Below are positions 27,112-35,736 of a stretch of DNA of 64,000 nt, one piece after another (the first letter of the stretch is position 1; every line of letters begins with the position of its first letter). The stretch is from NCBI GenBank assembly GCA_038873195.1, contig JAVZEV010000001.1, forward strand, positions 462,490 to 526,489, in the 5' to 3' direction. The notes under the pieces were generated by a model, which did no database searches, was not told where the DNA came from, and worked only from the letters and a program-made list of their open reading frames with translations. The stretch comes from Candidatus Bathyarchaeia archaeon (GTDB taxonomy: Archaea > Thermoproteota > Bathyarchaeia > Bathyarchaeales > Bathycorpusculaceae). The translations under genes were made by a program, and so were the position numbers.

Positions 27112-27936
27112 ATGTCAATACTTGAAGTTAAAAGCGTGTCGAAAACTTTCATGATGGAGAAAACCAGAATATTAGTGCTAGACAATGTGAGTTTTTCAGT
27201 TGGAAACGATGAGTTTGTGTGTTTAGTTGGGCCTTCAGGCTGTGGAAAATCCACAATACTCCGAATAATCGCAGGTTTAGAAAAAGCCGATTCAGGCGAG
27301 GTGTTGTTTCACGGGCAACCTCTTACTCAATCCACGCCAAAAATTGCAATGGTCTTCCAGCTTTTCGGTTTGTTACCCTGGAAAACATCACTGGAAAACA
27401 TTGAAGTGCCCTTAGAAGTACTTGGTATAGAAAAGGAAAAACGAAAGCATATTGCTGAAGAATATTTAAGAATGGTTGGACTTGAAGGTTTCGAAAACAC
27501 TTATCCTCATGACCTTTCGGGTGGAATGAAGCAACGCGTTGGAATCGCAAGAGCACTCGCATTGAAACCTGAAGTCTTGCTTATGGATGAGCCTTTCTCT
27601 TCTCTAGACGAACTTACAGCAAAAACTCTTCGGGAATTGGTGCTTGACATCTGGCGAAACCCAACGTTACCAACTAATACTTTTGTGATGGTGAGCCATA
27701 ACGTTGAGGAGGCAGTTTTCATGGCAGACAGAATAATAGTGATGTCACCACGACCAGGAAAAGTCATCGGAGAAGTCAAAATTGATATTCCAAGACCACG
27801 CACTAAACATTTACGAGACCCAGAATATTTCCGATTCGTTGACGAAGTTGTAGAATTGCTAGAAAAAGACAAAACAAAGACAGCAAGTGAAAGTCCTATA
27901 TCGTTAACCGCGAAGCGAGCAAACAAACTGAAATGA
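27112..27936 (+). CDS. NitT/TauT-type ABC transporter ATP-binding protein
   Basis: A 274-residue ATPase: Walker A GPSGCGKST, Q-loop VFQLFGLLPW, signature LSGGMKQR, Walker B VLLMDEPFSSLD, H-loop VSHNVEEA, then the nitrate/taurine-family tail (MSPRPGKVIGEVKIDIPRPR). It powers the fused permease encoded immediately upstream. Candidate substrates of the family are nitrate, sulfonates, thiamine precursors and bicarbonate; nothing here selects among them. Confidence 0.93.
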   Translation: MSILEVKSVSKTFMMEKTRILVLDNVSFSVGNDEFVCLVGPSGCGKSTILRIIAGLEKADSGEVLFHGQPLTQSTPKIAMVFQLFGLLPWKTSLENIEVPLEVLGIEKEKRKHIAEEYLRMVGLEGFENTYPHDLSGGMKQRVGIARALALKPEVLLMDEPFSSLDELTAKTLRELVLDIWRNPTLPTNTFVMVSHNVEEAVFMADRIIVMSPRPGKVIGEVKIDIPRPRTKHLRDPEYFRFVDEVVELLEKDKTKTASESPISLTAKRANKLK

Positions 27937-27944
27937 ATTTTATG

Positions 27945-29630
27945 TTATGCATAAGCCTTGGAGATAACTTCTACTAAAGTTTCATGCTCTTTCTCAGAAA
28001 GCCAGCCTTCATTTTTTAGCGATTTTAAGTTGTTCAGGATTTCTTCTCGTGCCGATTCTGCTTTTAAAATATCGGTTCTGCTGCCTTTCTCGCTTATTTC
28101 TCTTTCAAAAACTGCGTTTCGCTCGATTAACGCTGGAAGTCTATAGAAGTGTGAGCTTAGACTTTTGAAGCGTGGGGCAAGTAACTGTTTGATTTTGGCT
28201 CTACCTAGAACTCCTTTGAGTTTTGTTAAGAAGCTTATGCTGTTTACGATGGATGGAGGGAAAATTACGAAGCGTTTGCCTTTTTCAGAGGTGTAGCAGA
28301 CTAAATATAACGGCACATAAATTATCGTGTTTTGTTTATGTTTTTGTTCAATTCCAAGCTTTTCAAATCCAGCAAGCCCCGTTTCTCTCATCTTAGCCAT
28401 CTTGTTTATCTGCTCAATTATAGTCGCAGTCGTTTTCTCCAGTTTTTCTATTTCTTGCTTGTGAAACTGAATTTTAGAGTCACGAGAAGCTTCAAGTTCT
28501 AACAAATCTTTTTTGGCTTCTTTTATTTTGGCTTCCCATTCAGACTTCAGCCTTATAGTTTCAATCGACCTGGTATCTTCCACTTCTTTTATTCTCTTTC
28601 CAACATCCTTTATCTTCGATTCGATGTCGGAGAGTTCTTTTTTGGTTTCGCTTATTTTTTCTTTCCATTTTCGTTCGCCGACAGCATCCTTGCTTGCTGC
28701 TCGTGTTTTTGCTTCCAGTTTGTAGCGTTCAATTCTGTTAAGCGTTTGTTCTTTGGTTTTTTCAAATTTGACCTTCTCTTTTTGCAACGGAAGAAGTTGT
28801 TTTTCGATGTCTTTTGCGAGTTTAGCTATTTTCTCGTTGTATTCTTCGTTTATGCGGTCTACTTTAGGTTTTACGATGGCTTCTTGTTTTTTGATTTCTC
28901 TGTTGAATTCGTCTTTGATTGTTTTTATTTTGGCTCTAATTGTTTTAGTGAAGTTGCGTGTTGTGTTGTTTAATAGTTTTATGCTGCCGTAAAGAGCGTC
29001 AATTTCTTCTTTAAACGTGGTTTTGAGATTTTCAAGTTCTTGCAATGAAGAAAGGATAGAGGATTCTTCCAAGGTGGGTGATAACATGGTCAAATCTGAC
29101 AGGGAGGTTTCAACTTGATTGGCTTCGTTAAGGTATGAGGCAAATTCGCTGAGGAAACTTGGGTCGCTAATGAGGCCATTTATTGCAATTTCTTTTGCGC
29201 CTTCGGGAATTTGGAAATAGTTGATGTTGTCAACAAGAGAAGCCATGTATGTCTCGAGGGTTTTTGAGCTTCTTTCGATGTTTTCGGTAAACGCCTTTAC
29301 GTCGGGAATGGCGTTATAAGTCAAAGTGTAAGCTGTATTGCTTAACCCATCGAAAAGAAGGTTAAGCTTGCTCCAAGGGATAAGCCAGAAAGGATAACAA
29401 AACTCGGATATGAAAGCTATTTTTTCTGCGGGTTGCTTCAGGATTAGGCCGCCACCTTTGGCTCTTTCCAGTTCAGCGAAGCAGAAAATGGCGGTTTTTT
29501 CCATTTCTTTTGTGAATTCTTCCTTTCGGTTTTCAGAGAGCGCTGAAAAGGGAAGAATGAGTTTGGCGGTTTCAGAACGTGGATATTCAATCATTTTATG
29601 ATTCACGCTATTATAGATTAGTAAGTTCAT
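27945..29630 (-). CDS. Long coiled-coil protein of unknown function
   Basis: A 561-residue protein. The N-terminal ~200 residues are mixed alpha/beta (YCPFWLIPWSKLNLLFDG-like hydrophobic patches; FISEFCYPFW). Residues about 200-400 form a highly charged coiled coil (repeats such as KEKVKFEKTKEQTLNRIERY). The last 160 residues are globular (IYVPLYLVCYTSEKGKRF, then a helical tail). No catalytic motif or transmembrane helix is evident. ATG 29630 or the ATG 12 codons later could start it; no Shine-Dalgarno precedes either. Convergent with the ABC importer; not in an operon. No family recognised. Confidence 0.75.
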   Translation of the reverse strand: MNLLIYNSVNHKMIEYPRSETAKLILPFSALSENRKEEFTKEMEKTAIFCFAELERAKGGGLILKQPAEKIAFISEFCYPFWLIPWSKLNLLFDGLSNTAYTLTYNAIPDVKAFTENIERSSKTLETYMASLVDNINYFQIPEGAKEIAINGLISDPSFLSEFASYLNEANQVETSLSDLTMLSPTLEESSILSSLQELENLKTTFKEEIDALYGSIKLLNNTTRNFTKTIRAKIKTIKDEFNREIKKQEAIVKPKVDRINEEYNEKIAKLAKDIEKQLLPLQKEKVKFEKTKEQTLNRIERYKLEAKTRAASKDAVGERKWKEKISETKKELSDIESKIKDVGKRIKEVEDTRSIETIRLKSEWEAKIKEAKKDLLELEASRDSKIQFHKQEIEKLEKTTATIIEQINKMAKMRETGLAGFEKLGIEQKHKQNTIIYVPLYLVCYTSEKGKRFVIFPPSIVNSISFLTKLKGVLGRAKIKQLLAPRFKSLSSHFYRLPALIERNAVFEREISEKGSRTDILKAESAREEILNNLKSLKNEGWLSEKEHETLVEVISKAYA

Positions 29631-29754
29631 TTTTTAAATTTGTCATAAAAACCAACGCGTAGTCATCTCATCCCTTTATATCATCAGTTAATATTCGTTT
29701 CTTTAAAAGACTAAATTGTTATATAGATTCGCTTTGACTGAAGTAAGCCATAGA

Positions 29755-29985
29755 GTGAAAAATTTGCGCCGTAAAGGACAACGCCTCACAAAGATTGTAG
29801 CAATGATTGGCGGCTTCCTAATATTAGCAGGAATAATCCTTCTAGGCGTAGCAGTTTTGGCTTCGTTGGGCTATTTGAACACTGGCATGTTGCTTGAAAG
29901 CAAATATTTGCCTCTGTTCGCTGTTGCAATGGTAGCCATCGGCTTGCTGGACACGATTGCAGCAGTCGTAATTGCTCGCTGGTGA
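29755..29985 (+). CDS. Two-helix small membrane protein A (APC cluster)
   Basis: About 76 residues: a basic N-terminus (KNLRRKGQRLTK), helix one (MIGGFLILAGIILLGVAVLA) and helix two (LFAVAMVAIGLLDTIAAVVIA). GTG 29755 lies about 29 nt after a TATA box (TTATATAG near 29720), so it is probably leaderless. It begins a plus-strand cluster with a second small membrane protein and an APC permease. No family recognised. Confidence 0.65.
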   Translation: MKNLRRKGQRLTKIVAMIGGFLILAGIILLGVAVLASLGYLNTGMLLESKYLPLFAVAMVAIGLLDTIAAVVIARW

Positions 29986-29989
29986 AAAA

Positions 29990-30214
29990 ATGGCAAGTGT
30001 TAGAAAGGTAATTTCACGACTTGTAGGAGGAGTTCAATGCGTCTTAGGCGTGGTAGCATCAGTTTTTGCCTTCATAATCTATGCAAGTCCTTCAATGCGA
30101 GAAACAATAGCCATAACATCAGAAGGAGAAGTTTACCTTTACATGTTTCTATCATTAATCTTCGGCGTATTTTCAATCCTAAGCGGATTACTTCTTATCC
30201 GCGGAGAAAAATAA
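29990..30214 (+). CDS. Two-helix small membrane protein B (APC cluster)
   Basis: 74 residues with helices LVGGVQCVLGVVASVFAFIIY and LYMFLSLIFGVFSILSGLLLI, ending in RGEK. ATG 29990 follows GGTG and starts 4 nt after the previous stop. Layout and ending (GLLLIRGE) resemble the small protein encoded after the permease (GLLLLLGED), suggesting a shared family. Its position 13 nt before the APC permease suggests an accessory subunit. Confidence 0.65.
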   Translation: MASVRKVISRLVGGVQCVLGVVASVFAFIIYASPSMRETIAITSEGEVYLYMFLSLIFGVFSILSGLLLIRGEK

Positions 30215-30227
30215 GAGAGGATTGAAG

Positions 30228-31718
30228 ATGAACGAGCCTCGCCTCAAAAGGGAACTTGGGCTGCTTCAGACAACTATGATGGGAATAGGAGGCGCAATTT
30301 GTGCTGGTGTTTTCGTAACCTTAGGCTATGCTGCAACTCTCGCGGGCACTGCTCTCATAATAGCTATGATTCTATGTGGAATCATAAACCTATTTACAAT
30401 GTTAAGCTATGCAGAGCTTGGTGCGGCCATTCCAAGTGCTGGTGGCGAGTACACTTTTGCTAAAGTGTCTTTTGGCGGTTTCTTATCATTTGCAACTGGA
30501 TGGTTTGAATGGGTTAGCAACATGTTCTATGCGTCGTTTTCTGCGGTTGGGTTTGCGTATCTGGTTTCTTATGCAGTTCAAGTGGCCAATCTGCCAATAA
30601 CAGTTAACGTTCCAATAGTCGCAGTAATAACAGTAGCGATATTCACCGTAATCAACATTAAAGGCGTGAAAGAGACGGGCAGAACCGAAACTGTCCTAGT
30701 AATTGTTTTGTTGGCTCTCTTAGGTGTGTTCATATTTTGGGGATTATTCGGCAGTCAAGGGGCTGGCAGTTTTGAACTTTCGGCGCCTGGAGGCTTTCTA
30801 GGCGTATTTAAGGCGACAGCATTCATATTCGTGGTTTATTTGGGTGGAGAAGCCATAGCGGTTGCGCAGGCAGAGATAAAAGAGCCGGGTAAAACGATTC
30901 CACGTGCAATATTATTGTCATGTTTGGCTCTAATTATCATTTACACAACGATTGCATTTGTCGTTTTCAAGATAGTTCCGCCTGCAGATCTTGCCGGCAA
31001 GGAGTCGCCTTTGGCTTATGTGGCAGAACGGTTTATGGGACCTGTGGGTGTTGGCATAATAACAATTGCTGGAAGCATTGCCGCTTTATCGTCGGTTAAT
31101 ACTTCGATTATGGCTCAGTCAAGAGTTGCATATGCATTAGCCAGAGATGGCTATTTTCCGAAGAGTTTCTTCATGGTTCACAAACGCTTTTCTACACCGC
31201 ATATAGCGATTCTTGTAGGATCAATTTTTGTAGCGGCAGTTGCGGCTACAGGAGTTGTTAATTTTGTTGCGTACGCGACTGATTTTGGTTTCATAATAGG
31301 CTTCGTTTTTGTTAATCTTTCATTGATTAAATTGAGAAGAGATAAGCCGAATTTGCATAGACCATTTAAGGTTCCACTTTTTCCGTTAACACCTATTTTG
31401 GGAATAATCACATCATTATTACTGATTAGCTTTCTTGAGCCGAGCACACTATTCATAGGCGCTGAACTCTTCATTTTCGGATTAATCGCCTACTACATAA
31501 GAATGGTGGGGTATCATCGCATTTGTCTTGCTGTAGGCGGAATGAACCTGGGCATAAGCACATTTTCAGCGTTGCTTGCTCTCTTATTAGCATCAGGTTC
31601 TTTGCCGTTACCGCTATCTCAAAGTATGGTTTCGCTACTTTTTTGGGCTGCCATTCTCATTAGCATAATTTATTTAGTTGCTGGTTTGCTTAACATCACC
31701 AAAGAGAAGAGCGAGTGA
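30228..31718 (+). CDS. APC-family amino acid permease
   Basis: A 496-residue transporter. Helix one carries GGAICAGVFVTLG (the GxG substrate motif), followed by LSYAELGAAIPSAGGEYTFAK, and later AQAEIKEPGKTIPRAILLS and ARDGYFP. Two extra C-terminal hydrophobic segments give about 14 helices in all. ATG 30228 has GAGAGG upstream, better than the TTG two codons before. It is sandwiched between small two-helix proteins (13-nt gap before, overlap after), so the four genes likely form one operon. Substrate unknown. Confidence 0.9.
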   Translation: MNEPRLKRELGLLQTTMMGIGGAICAGVFVTLGYAATLAGTALIIAMILCGIINLFTMLSYAELGAAIPSAGGEYTFAKVSFGGFLSFATGWFEWVSNMFYASFSAVGFAYLVSYAVQVANLPITVNVPIVAVITVAIFTVINIKGVKETGRTETVLVIVLLALLGVFIFWGLFGSQGAGSFELSAPGGFLGVFKATAFIFVVYLGGEAIAVAQAEIKEPGKTIPRAILLSCLALIIIYTTIAFVVFKIVPPADLAGKESPLAYVAERFMGPVGVGIITIAGSIAALSSVNTSIMAQSRVAYALARDGYFPKSFFMVHKRFSTPHIAILVGSIFVAAVAATGVVNFVAYATDFGFIIGFVFVNLSLIKLRRDKPNLHRPFKVPLFPLTPILGIITSLLLISFLEPSTLFIGAELFIFGLIAYYIRMVGYHRICLAVGGMNLGISTFSALLALLLASGSLPLPLSQSMVSLLFWAAILISIIYLVAGLLNITKEKSE

Positions 31719-31720
31719 CA

Positions 31721-31993
31721 ATGGCTGAAGAAGAAGAGAAACACCTTTTAAAGAACACCGTGGAGGAAGAACGGTTAAAAGTTTGCAACATTGTTCGAAG
31801 ACTGGGTTCAAAATTAAGTGGACTAATGATTACCTGTGGCTTTCTGGTTTTTGCTTTTGGTGTTTACGCCTTGATAACTCCGCAAGACTCTATTCTTTCA
31901 GCGAGGTTAAACATCGTGTTTACTGGCGCTTTGGGTTTTCTCGGCGGCTTAAACATTCTATGTGGTTTACTCCTTCTTCTCGGCGAAGACTAA
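31721..31993 (+). CDS. Two-helix small membrane protein C (APC cluster)
   Basis: 90 residues: a charged cytoplasmic N-terminus of about 35 residues (AEEEEKHLLKNTVEEERLK), helix GLMITCGFLVFAFGVYALI, a short loop and helix IVFTGALGFLGGLNILCGLLLLL. ATG 31721 overlaps nothing but lies 2 nt after the permease stop, so it is co-translated with it. The C-terminal helix resembles that of small protein B. Likely an accessory subunit of the permease. Confidence 0.65.
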   Translation: MAEEEEKHLLKNTVEEERLKVCNIVRRLGSKLSGLMITCGFLVFAFGVYALITPQDSILSARLNIVFTGALGFLGGLNILCGLLLLLGED

Positions 31994-32339
31994 ACCCAGA
32001 AAAAAACATTCATTAGAGTTCCAGAGCGCAATTCATAGCATAAAGGAAAGAAATTTGAAAAAATAGGGGATATTTAGCCAGTTGTGATTGTTATTTACTT
32101 TGTTTTTCCTGTTTTCCCCTTTTTCTTCTTTGTTTTGCTTCCAGCCACGATTGTGACCTCGAATCTACAATTCCGCTGGTTTTCTATAAAAGATTTTCTG
32201 TTGTCTTGTAGTGTGAGCCTATCTTTCCAAAATATTCCTGAACATAACTGTTGGCTGTTTTTTAGTTGATTTTGAAGGCAATGGCGTGTTTGAAAGCTAG
32301 ATAATTGTAGAAAAGACAAAAAGCTGTCAAAAACTGGAT
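31994..32339. other. Gap with a possible 17-codon basic mini-ORF
   Basis: Between the APC cluster and nreA. On the minus strand GTG 32148 has GAGGT 7 nt upstream and encodes MAGSKTKKKKGKTGKTK, ending at TAA 32095; the frame upstream of it is also protein-like but has no start. A TATA-like TTTTATAG lies about 40 nt before it. This could be a lysine-rich microprotein or the decayed end of a gene. Nothing else is recognised. Confidence 0.2.
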
Positions 32340-33704
32340 TTATGCTGTATGTTGCTTTCCAAAGAAGTCTGTAATTCTTTTCTGGAAAAGTGCGTTTTTT
32401 AATAGTTCGCTTCGCATTATCCATTGTTGTATGGGAATTTGGAATTTGCCAGCGATGAACTTTAAGGCTTCGTTTAAAGTGTTGAACATGAAAGGTTTTT
32501 GGCGCATGGCGTTTCTCACGTTTTCTCTCACTTGCCACACGCCCACTGGCATTATGTAGCCTGGGTGCGCTTCTCTTAAAACAATGACTGTTGCTTGTCT
32601 TCTTTCCTTCACAAGCAGTTCGCAAACGGCAAGTCTTGCAGCGTAGTAGCATCCGCCTATTTCTGCGTAGGTTGTTCTTCCCTCATGGCCTTCCCAGTCT
32701 CCGAACATGACAACATTTTTGCCATTAGGGTTCCAAACTGTGCCGGGATACCATGCTTCTATTGCTTCGTAACTCCATGCATTCGGAATCATTAAAACTT
32801 CAAAAAGGTTATCCAGATAACGAGACTCGTAAACGCGATATTCGCTTATTTCAGGGAAAGTTTTCACCTTTTCCATCAAGTCTTTTGAGAGTATGCTATC
32901 AACGGCGGTTATGCTCCATCGAGTGGGCACAAGTCGCCTGTTTTGTTTCAAGCCGAAAGCGCCGACGCTGAAGGCTCTCTGAATTTTAGTGACTAAAACG
33001 CCTTTGTCGTAAAGCTCCAAAACCGCGTTTGTAGCTTTTAAGTCGGTGTCGCTGTATGCCTTTTCTATTTGATGGTCCCATCTGGCGTTGCCAACAAGCA
33101 AGTCGCGTATTGGCGCTGACGGCCCAAACGGTTGCACATCGTCGTCTAGGAACAGAAAGCCTCTGGGCTTCTTAGTCAATATTAATTCTACATCAACGGG
33201 CTTAACTGCTAAGGCTAATTCGCGAGTTTTGTCGATTATTTTTCCTGCTTCTTCGAATTTTCGTACTTGTACGCGGTGTTTTCCGCGAATGAGCATTGAA
33301 CGAAAACTGACAATCTCGTCGATGGTTTTTCCAAGCCAAAATTCTGGCAGGTCATAAATGCTCGTGTCCTCTTCAATCGGCGGCACTAAGGGTCCAGCAT
33401 AAACGTATGGATAGCCGATTCTTCCAACAAAAACGCTTGGAGGCGAAGCTCCAGCAATGTCTTCGCTTTGCATTAATGGAATGCTCTTCAGAAAATAGTT
33501 AGCTCTAACGATTATTGGGCAGCGAGCCTTGCCGCATAGAAATCTGGAGCCTTTACAAGCCACACACAAGCCGCTTCTGGACGCTTTTGTAACTAAAAAA
33601 TCTTCACCACATTTCACATCAGCGCCAAGATTGGAACCCTTTAAAATATCAAGTAACCAAACGTTCGGTGAACGCTTGTCTGCCTGCCAATAAGAACTGT
33701 TCAA
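32340..33704 (-). CDS. nreA: NreA-type DNA repair protein with PCNA-binding tail
   Basis: A 454-residue archaeal Nre protein. An N-terminal zinc-binding region (CVACKGSRFLCGKARCP) precedes the conserved PPSVFVGRIGYPYVYAGPLVP and the central Nre core (YEAIEAWYPGTVWNPNGK). The extreme C-terminus, QKRITDFF at about 441-448, is a PCNA-interacting peptide. In Haloferax, NreA acts in repair of mitomycin C damage through PCNA. TTG 33704 is leaderless or lacks a clear Shine-Dalgarno. It is flanked by tRNA-Asp. Confidence 0.92.
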   Translation of the reverse strand: MNSSYWQADKRSPNVWLLDILKGSNLGADVKCGEDFLVTKASRSGLCVACKGSRFLCGKARCPIIVRANYFLKSIPLMQSEDIAGASPPSVFVGRIGYPYVYAGPLVPPIEEDTSIYDLPEFWLGKTIDEIVSFRSMLIRGKHRVQVRKFEEAGKIIDKTRELALAVKPVDVELILTKKPRGFLFLDDDVQPFGPSAPIRDLLVGNARWDHQIEKAYSDTDLKATNAVLELYDKGVLVTKIQRAFSVGAFGLKQNRRLVPTRWSITAVDSILSKDLMEKVKTFPEISEYRVYESRYLDNLFEVLMIPNAWSYEAIEAWYPGTVWNPNGKNVVMFGDWEGHEGRTTYAEIGGCYYAARLAVCELLVKERRQATVIVLREAHPGYIMPVGVWQVRENVRNAMRQKPFMFNTLNEALKFIAGKFQIPIQQWIMRSELLKNALFQKRITDFFGKQHTA

Positions 33705-33777
33705 CGTTTTGTCATTAAAATTTTGATTAAACTTGCTCTTATGTTTTCCTTACATGAAACTGTCAAAAAGAATATGG

Positions 33778-33852
33778 CGCCCTGGCCGGGATTTGAACCC
33801 GGGTCCAGCGGGCGACAGCCGCTTATACTAGACCGGACTATACTACCAGGGC
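33778..33852 (-). tRNA. tRNA-Asp (GTC)
   Basis: Acceptor GCCCTGG (33846-33852) pairs with CCAGGGC (33779-33785). The T-arm CCGGG/TTCAAAT/CCCGG is present. The anticodon stem AGCGG/CCGCT closes the loop CTGTCGC, giving anticodon GTC. Discriminator G at 33778 as expected for Asp. No intron; CCA is not encoded. Confidence 0.95.
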
Positions 33853-34503
33853 TGTTGAACGGTTTAAGACGCTAAACTGAATAAAAAAAGAATTTTGATT
33901 AATTAAGCTTTCTTGACGCGTCTTAGACAACATTTGGTTCAAACTATCTATGAGAGGAGTAACAAAACAAACCTAAAAAAGCAAACACTTTCAATGGCGT
34001 CGGAATTAGGGTTCAAATTTGTGTTTAGATTTAACGTGTGAGCCGTTTTTAGAGAAGCGGTGACGTAGCGAGATTTGCGGGGTTAAAGCTTGTTCTTAGC
34101 GCTGTAATAAAATTGTTAGTTGGTTCCTCTGCGTTGTTTTTTGGAGTCTTTCTCTCTAAGGCAGCTATACCCCCCTTATTTATAGGTTGAACCGAGACTG
34201 GGTCAGCGATGTTGGTTATGAATGTCTATGCTTGAGTTTTGTTGCTAAGAAAAAAACGGGAGAAAAAGGCAGAAGTGTAATGCTTTTTGCAGTTTGTTGC
34301 TTGGGCTGTCTATGAAGCTTTGTGATCTACCATTTTTCGGAGTATCGCCAGCCGCCTTCAAATGTGTCTAGTAGGCATTTGACGCATTTCGTGTATTCCA
34401 TGGTGGATATGTTAAGGATTTCATCGTCAAGCCATAGATGTTGAAGATTGTATTGTGCGCGCCAGAAAAACTAATAAAAGAAAGCTAGAAGTAAAATCTG
34501 TTC
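33853..34503. other. 650-base gap with a possible gene remnant
   Basis: Mostly A/T-rich sequence without convincing coding frames or RNA folds. The exception is minus strand 34327-34473, where a 47-codon frame without a good start reads RAQYNLQHLWLDDE and YTKCVKCLLDTFEGGWRYSE before TAG; the CxxC and aromatic residues look protein-like. It may be the decayed end of a lost gene, or a small protein from ATG 34401. Confidence 0.25.
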
Positions 34504-34887
34504 ATGCATTGTTCGCATTGCGGAATATGTTGTAAAAAAACTGAAATGATGCTTTCTAATGCGGATATTGAACGTTTAGAAAGAGTGGGCTATAACAAGC
34601 AGAAATTTGTGCGTTATGACAAGCATGGTCTTGCTAAACTAAAAAATCGCCGAGAGTTCTGTGTTTTCTATGACGCCCAAAAACGCCGCTGCAAAATTTA
34701 TAAACATAGACCATTAGGATGCCGAATTTATCCAGTAATCTACAGCGAACAAGAAGGAATAGTGGTGGATGACCTTTGTCCAATGAAAAACACAGTCTCG
34801 GAAATAGAACTCAAAAGAAAAGGACGAAAAGTAATAGAGCTTCTGCAAAAAATAGACAACGAAGCAGCTTCTCACAGAAATACTTGA
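34504..34887 (+). CDS. YkgJ-type cysteine cluster protein (UPF0153)
   Basis: 127 residues with the Fe/Zn-chelating pattern CSHCGICC at the start, then CVFYDAQKRRCKIYKHRPLGCRIYP and DDLCP. Members are small metal-binding proteins of unknown role; some act with methyltransferases. The ATG is preceded by no clear Shine-Dalgarno. It is a single gene. Confidence 0.85.
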   Translation: MHCSHCGICCKKTEMMLSNADIERLERVGYNKQKFVRYDKHGLAKLKNRREFCVFYDAQKRRCKIYKHRPLGCRIYPVIYSEQEGIVVDDLCPMKNTVSEIELKRKGRKVIELLQKIDNEAASHRNT

Positions 34888-34981
34888 AAGAAGCGCTGAA
34901 CAAAATTTTCATTGACAACGAAAACAAAAACAGATTTTGTTAGAGAGAGCGCATAGTTCGCTTCTCATATGCTTCCTAGTT

Positions 34982-35188
34982 CTAGGTTTCCGATGTTTCA
35001 AGATCTTCTAGAAAAATTGCAAACTGATTCTTTTTCTTGAAATCTTTGTCTTTTTCTGCTTGCATTATGACACATTTCATCCAATTTCTAAGTTCAGAAT
35101 GATAATCTAGCTTAGACGGATCTTTTCTCTCTATTCTCTTGATCCAAGATTGTGTTGACTTGCTTAACTGCTTATTTTCCATTTCCAT
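34982..35188 (-). CDS. Small hypothetical charged protein
   Basis: 68 residues from ATG 35188, with GAGGTGAG upstream. The sequence is hydrophilic and helical (SWIKRIERKDPSKLDYHSE, KDKDFKKKNQFAIFLEDLE), with no membrane segment or cysteine motif. It follows the TRAM-domain gene on the same strand by 80 nt. No family recognised. Confidence 0.6.
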   Translation of the reverse strand: MEMENKQLSKSTQSWIKRIERKDPSKLDYHSELRNWMKCVIMQAEKDKDFKKKNQFAIFLEDLETSET

Positions 35189-35268
35189 AGTTCTCACCTC
35201 ATTTTTTAGTATAAAGATAGACAAACAGGAGAATATCATGAAAGACATCGTGGCGATTTCCGCTACAA

Positions 35269-35499
35269 TTAGGCTTGCACTAGTTCTCCGATAGCGAACC
35301 TATTTCCAACGTTGGTTATTTTGAACTTCACGTGTTCTCCTTGTTTAGCGTTTGGCACAAATATTATAAAGCCTTCAATCTTTGCGATTCCGTCGCCTCT
35401 TCTACTCATATCCTGAATTTCAGCCTCGTATTCTTTGTTAAGTTCAACAGGTTTTTTCAAGTTGTACCTTGATCCACTACTTCTAAATTTGTACGACAT
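35269..35499 (-). CDS. TRAM-domain RNA-binding protein
   Basis: A 76-residue stand-alone TRAM domain: KEYEAEIQDMSRRGDGIAKI, FIIFVPNAKQGEHVKFKI and NRFAIGELV form the five-stranded OB-like barrel. Archaeal single-TRAM proteins bind RNA and act as RNA chaperones, for example in methanogens and haloarchaea. GAGGTGATAAA precedes the ATG. A short basic ORF and aIF-1A lie just beyond on the other strand. Confidence 0.9.
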   Translation of the reverse strand: MSYKFRSSGSRYNLKKPVELNKEYEAEIQDMSRRGDGIAKIEGFIIFVPNAKQGEHVKFKITNVGNRFAIGELVQA

Positions 35500-35736
35500 T
35501 TTATCACCTCAGTTAATTTCCAGCTAGAATTGTCCTCAAAAGTAAGAACGTCTATAGCCGTTATACCTTTTTGGAAAAGACTAACCGCCTGACCTAAGAT
35601 ACTCCGCCTTTCTTATTAACCTTTGTGAAAGAAAGATTCTTCTTTTTATAATCTTCCAATTCTTTCTAGTCTCAAAAAAGGATAGCAATGTTTTTAAAGG
35701 ATATCAACAATGCCATAATGCCTTTCGGTGGTTAAG

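Noticed and set aside
32149-32652. Long open frame on the minus strand overlapping nreA
   Set aside because: It runs in a second frame of the same strand as nreA, which has clear homology; only the extreme end outside nreA was kept as a weak candidate.
33853-34503. RNase P or SRP RNA gene in the long gap
   Set aside because: The conserved core motifs of either RNA are not seen and the stretch is A/T-rich.
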